Positions 61,623 through 64,000 of a DNA stretch of 64,000 nucleotides are shown in pieces. Each line of letters starts with the position of its first letter. Positions within the stretch are counted from its first letter, which is position 1. Under the pieces are notes generated by a model that worked only from the letters and a program-made list of their open reading frames with translations, made no database searches and was not told the origin of the DNA. The stretch lies in assembly GCF_040227235.1 (NCBI RefSeq), contig NZ_JBELNZ010000002.1, positions 310,001-374,000 on the forward strand. The letters run 5' to 3'. Both the position numbers and the translations under genes were made by a program. The DNA is from Parafrigoribacterium_A soli (GTDB lineage Bacteria > Actinomycetota > Actinomycetes > Actinomycetales > Microbacteriaceae).

Positions 61623-62723
61623 GTGGCTGAGAGTGCGCGGTTAGTTGACTTGGTGCAGGCTGGCATCGATACCTTCCTCGATGAGCGGCAGTCCCAGCTC
61701 GGGGCGATAGCGCCTGAGCTCGCGCCGCTCGTTGACTTTTCGCGTGATTTGCTCGCGGGTGGCAAGAGGTTCAGGGCGCTGTTCTGCTACTGGGGATGGC
61801 AGTCCGTTCACGGTCTCGGCATCGGCTCGGCCGCATCCGATTTCACCGCGGTCGTCGATGCCGCAAGCGCACTCGAGATTTTTCACGCGGCGGCGCTCGT
61901 GCACGACGACATCATGGACAATTCGGACACGCGCCGAGGCAAGCCCTCCGCACACCGGCGCTTCGAGGAGCTGCATTCCTCGGCCGGCTGGTCAGGCTCG
62001 CCCGAGAGCTTCGGCCGCTCGGGTGCCCTCCTCCTCGGCGATCTCTTGCTCGACTGGAGTGACGAACTGTTCGACAACGGGCTGCGCCGGCTCTCGAACC
62101 CGGGTGCTGCCACATCGGCCCGACGCGAGTTCAACACCATGCGCACCGAGGTCACCGTCGGCCAGTACCTCGACATCGCGGAGGAGCAGTCCTGGCACAC
62201 CCACGAGGAGTCAGAGCATCTGAACCGCGCGCACAAGGTGATCGTGTACAAGTCGGCCAAATACAGCGTGGAAGCCCCGCTCGTCATCGGCGCGAGCCTC
62301 GGCGGCGGCTCCCTCGGGCAGCTCGACGCCCTGCGTGGATTCGGTGTGCCGCTCGGCACCGCCTACCAATTGCGAGACGACCTGCTCGGCGTCTTCGGAG
62401 ATTCGGACAAAACGGGCAAGCCTTCGGGAGACGACCTTCGCGAGGGCAAGCGCACGGTGCTCATCGCCCTCGCCCGCGCGAAGCTGCCGAACAACTCGCG
62501 ACGGCTGCTCGACGAGCTGCTCGGTGACCCCGAACTCACGGCGCAGCAGGTGTCGATGCTGCAGGCGTCGATCCGGGACAGCGGGGCGGTCGAACACGTC
62601 GAGCGCATCATCGACCACAACGTGCGGCTCGCGACGAGCGCGATCGCCGAGGCTCCGCTCGCGGCCTCCGCCCGGGACGAACTGGTGCAGCTCGCGGATC
62701 GCGTGATCCGCAGGGCGGCCTGA
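61623..62723 (+). CDS. idsA: Polyprenyl (geranylgeranyl-type) diphosphate synthase
   Basis: A 366-residue trans-prenyltransferase that condenses isopentenyl diphosphate onto an allylic primer. The first Asp-rich motif is D95-D-I-M-D99 with GGKRFRALFCYWGWQ before it; the second is DDLLGVFGD with the flanking SDKTGKPSGDDLREGKRT, as in actinobacterial IdsA. Product length (C15-C20 or longer) cannot be read reliably. It could feed carotenoid, menaquinone or polyprenyl-phosphate synthesis. It converges on the Rv2175c-like gene after 30 bases. Confidence 0.92.
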   Translation: MAESARLVDLVQAGIDTFLDERQSQLGAIAPELAPLVDFSRDLLAGGKRFRALFCYWGWQSVHGLGIGSAASDFTAVVDAASALEIFHAAALVHDDIMDNSDTRRGKPSAHRRFEELHSSAGWSGSPESFGRSGALLLGDLLLDWSDELFDNGLRRLSNPGAATSARREFNTMRTEVTVGQYLDIAEEQSWHTHEESEHLNRAHKVIVYKSAKYSVEAPLVIGASLGGGSLGQLDALRGFGVPLGTAYQLRDDLLGVFGDSDKTGKPSGDDLREGKRTVLIALARAKLPNNSRRLLDELLGDPELTAQQVSMLQASIRDSGAVEHVERIIDHNVRLATSAIAEAPLAASARDELVQLADRVIRRAA

Positions 62724-62753
62724 CCGCATCCGCCCGAATCGAGTGCGGCAGGC

Positions 62754-63095
62754 CTAAAAGCCGAGCGCCTGGGCGACCCGTCGCACTTCCGCCTTGCGGC
62801 CGGCTCGCAGAGCGTCGATGGGCGTGACGCCGAGGCTGTCTTCCTGGGTCAGCAGCCAGTGCATCGCCTGCTCGTCGTTGAAGCCGCTGTCGGCGAGCAC
62901 GATGAGCGTGCCCCGCAGCTCGGGCAGCGGTTCGCCGTCTCGGAGGAACAGCTCCGGCACCTTCCATACGCCGTCGATTCTGGCCGCAAGCAGGCTGTGA
63001 TCCTCGATCAGCCTGCGGATTCGGCTGACGCCTACGCCGAGCAACTCGACGAGGTCGGGGATAGTCAGCCAGCGCACTTCCGGAACGGTACTCAC
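62754..63095 (-). CDS. Rv2175c-like DNA-binding protein
   Basis: A 113-residue winged-helix protein of the Rv2175c family. VRWLTIPDLVELLGVGVSRIRRLIEDHSLLAARIDG is the helix-turn-helix part, and GTLIVLADSGFNDEQAMHWLLTQEDSLG the conserved C-terminal part. In M. tuberculosis the homologue is a substrate of the kinase PknL, encoded next to it, and lies near the idsA2 gene, as here. No kinase gene is visible before the window ends. Confidence 0.9.
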   Translation of the reverse strand: MSTVPEVRWLTIPDLVELLGVGVSRIRRLIEDHSLLAARIDGVWKVPELFLRDGEPLPELRGTLIVLADSGFNDEQAMHWLLTQEDSLGVTPIDALRAGRKAEVRRVAQALGF

Positions 63096-63189
63096 ACGTC
63101 AAGACTGCCAGAGTGCGCGCCCGGCACAAAGACGACACGGAGCCTTTGGCGCGAATTCACTCCAGTAACACTGGCCACGATAATTGACA

Positions 63190-63209
63190 CTGACATATAT
63201 GTGTGTCAG
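63190..63209. promoter_or_regulatory. Inverted repeat CTGACA-N8-TGTCAG upstream of the LysM gene
   Basis: The arms are perfect over six bases around TATATGTG, and TGACAC/GTGTCA half-sites overlap them (63185-63190 and 63203-63208). It lies in the 172-base gap between the divergent Rv2175c-like and LysM genes, 58 bases before the LysM ATG. The AT-rich centre is striking in this GC-rich region. Candidate operator; regulator unknown. Confidence 0.4.
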
Positions 63210-63267
63210 CGTTGACGAGATGCGGCGCTGTCGCCTTCTCGGGGCCGGGAGCAAGACGGGAATACGG

Positions 63268-64000
63268 ATGACCAGCACAACAGAACACGAAGCGCGCCAC
63301 TCGGCTCGCAAAGACGGCGTAGCGCGCGATCGCGCACGCATCGTCAAGGGAATGATGAATACCATTCCCATCGTTCTGGTTGGCTCGATGGCCCTCAGCC
63401 TGAACCTCACCGCGCCCATCCAGGCGGCGACCCCGAAGCGCAACGACAAGCCGAAGACGACGCCATCCGAGCTCGCCAAGTCCATTCGCGACGCCTTCGC
63501 GGGCTCGGCCGCGTCCACCGTGAGTGCGCCCGCCGCAACGAGCGCCTCGTCCACGGCAGCGGCGAGTGCTCCCGGCACCTACCGCGTTCAGGCAGGCGAC
63601 ACCGTGAGCAGCATCGCCGGTAAGTACGGGCTCGCCACGGCATCCGTTCTCGCCCTCAACGGCCTCGGCTGGAAGTCGGTGATCTTCCCCGGCCAGGTGC
63701 TGAAGCTCACCAAGAGCGGCGCCGCCCCGACCCCGCCACGAGCGCAGACACCGAGCAGCGGACGCTACACAATCACCTCGGGTGACACCGTCGGCAAGAT
63801 CGCCTCGAAGTTCGGCGTGAGCACGCAGGCCGTGCTGAGTGCCAACGGACTCAGCCACTCGAGCATCATCTACCCGGGCCAGACGCTCGCGATCCCGACC
63901 GTGAGTGTGGCCTCGTTCACGCCTGCGCCGGTCTCGCACGTGACACCGATCACCCCTCCGGCGGGCACGACCAACGTCACGAGCTCCTACGTGATCACGA
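63268..64000 (+). CDS. LysM peptidoglycan-binding protein (3' truncated by window edge)
   Basis: The frame stays open to the window end, giving 244 codons so far. A polar N-terminus is followed by a signal or anchor segment (about residues 33-53, IPIVLVGSMALSLNLT) and a Ser/Ala-rich linker. Two LysM repeats follow: YRVQAGDTVSSIAGKYGL with FPGQVLKL, and YTITSGDTVGKIASKFGV with YPGQTLAIP. LysM modules bind GlcNAc-containing glycan, so an exported wall-associated protein is likely. A third repeat or a catalytic domain (amidase, muramidase or transglycosylase) may follow outside the window. Confidence 0.88.
   Translation, partial: MTSTTEHEARHSARKDGVARDRARIVKGMMNTIPIVLVGSMALSLNLTAPIQAATPKRNDKPKTTPSELAKSIRDAFAGSAASTVSAPAATSASSTAAASAPGTYRVQAGDTVSSIAGKYGLATASVLALNGLGWKSVIFPGQVLKLTKSGAAPTPPRAQTPSSGRYTITSGDTVGKIASKFGVSTQAVLSANGLSHSSIIYPGQTLAIPTVSVASFTPAPVSHVTPITPPAGTTNVTSSYVIT

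Overview
The window is high-GC chromosomal DNA from an actinobacterium, most likely of the family Microbacteriaceae (genus not determined). The case rests on synteny and gene content. There is a pafB-pafC-tatA-tatC-helY block, an RbpA, a qcrCAB/ctaCDEF respiratory supercomplex set, and a full dcw (division and cell wall) cluster running from mraZ to ftsZ, then sepF and wag31/divIVA, with no ftsA. Beyond the dcw cluster lies an idsA/Rv2175c-like pair. The MurE has an altered DNPR motif, which fits a non-DAP cell wall as found in that family. I saw no tRNA, rRNA, insertion sequence, prophage, origin or CRISPR array.

Layout. 1-11.3 kb: end of a tandem FKBP gene, the DNA-damage regulators pafBC, Tat export genes, the helicase helY, lipoprotein N-acyltransferase and polyprenol-phosphate mannose synthase as separate overlapping genes, rbpA, then a glycerophosphodiesterase-SPFH-NfeD operon. 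11.4-15.1 kb: an SDR-like protein whose catalytic Tyr is replaced, a UPF0303/HbpS-like protein and a short UvrA paralogue. 15.1-22.4 kb is the most accessory-looking part: LtrA, an HxlR-type regulator divergent from DHFR-like and metallo-hydrolase genes, a TetR regulator divergent from two oxidoreductases with two palindromic operators between them, an HD-domain protein, a YchJ-like gene lacking a normal start codon, and an unlisted 48-residue membrane protein.

22.4-32.2 kb: trpD, then ctaE-qcrC-qcrA-qcrB on the plus strand facing ctaC-ctaD-ctaF-GNAT on the minus strand, separated by a perfect 15-bp hairpin; erpA follows with its own terminator. 32.2-43 kb: an M20 peptidase, a DUF3043 membrane protein, pyrD, nrdR, hisD, a flavin reductase, dnaE, rluD and lspA. 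43-61 kb: the dcw cluster, transcribed leftwards from mraZ at 60.9 kb to divIVA at 43.0 kb, with many 1-44 bp overlaps that imply translational coupling. 61-64 kb: a DUF3040 protein, a polyprenyl diphosphate synthase, an Rv2175c-like DNA-binding protein and a truncated LysM protein.

How it works together: idsA supplies polyprenyl diphosphate, from which the lipid carriers of the wall and of mannosylation derive. MurC-F, MraY and MurG build lipid II, FtsW/FtsI/FtsL/FtsQ/FtsZ/SepF build the septum, and DivIVA directs polar growth. LspA and Lnt process lipoproteins such as the CtaC precursor.

No single clearly unprecedented system stands out. The best leads are the double TetR operator with its oxidoreductase pair, the SDR lacking its catalytic Tyr beside a UPF0303/UvrA-like pair, the ftsZ 5-prime hairpin, the MurE motif change, the ATT-start YchJ gene, and several leaderless-type promoters with the geometry TANNNT-N6/7-start codon. 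All coordinates and motif readings were made by eye; no homology search was run.
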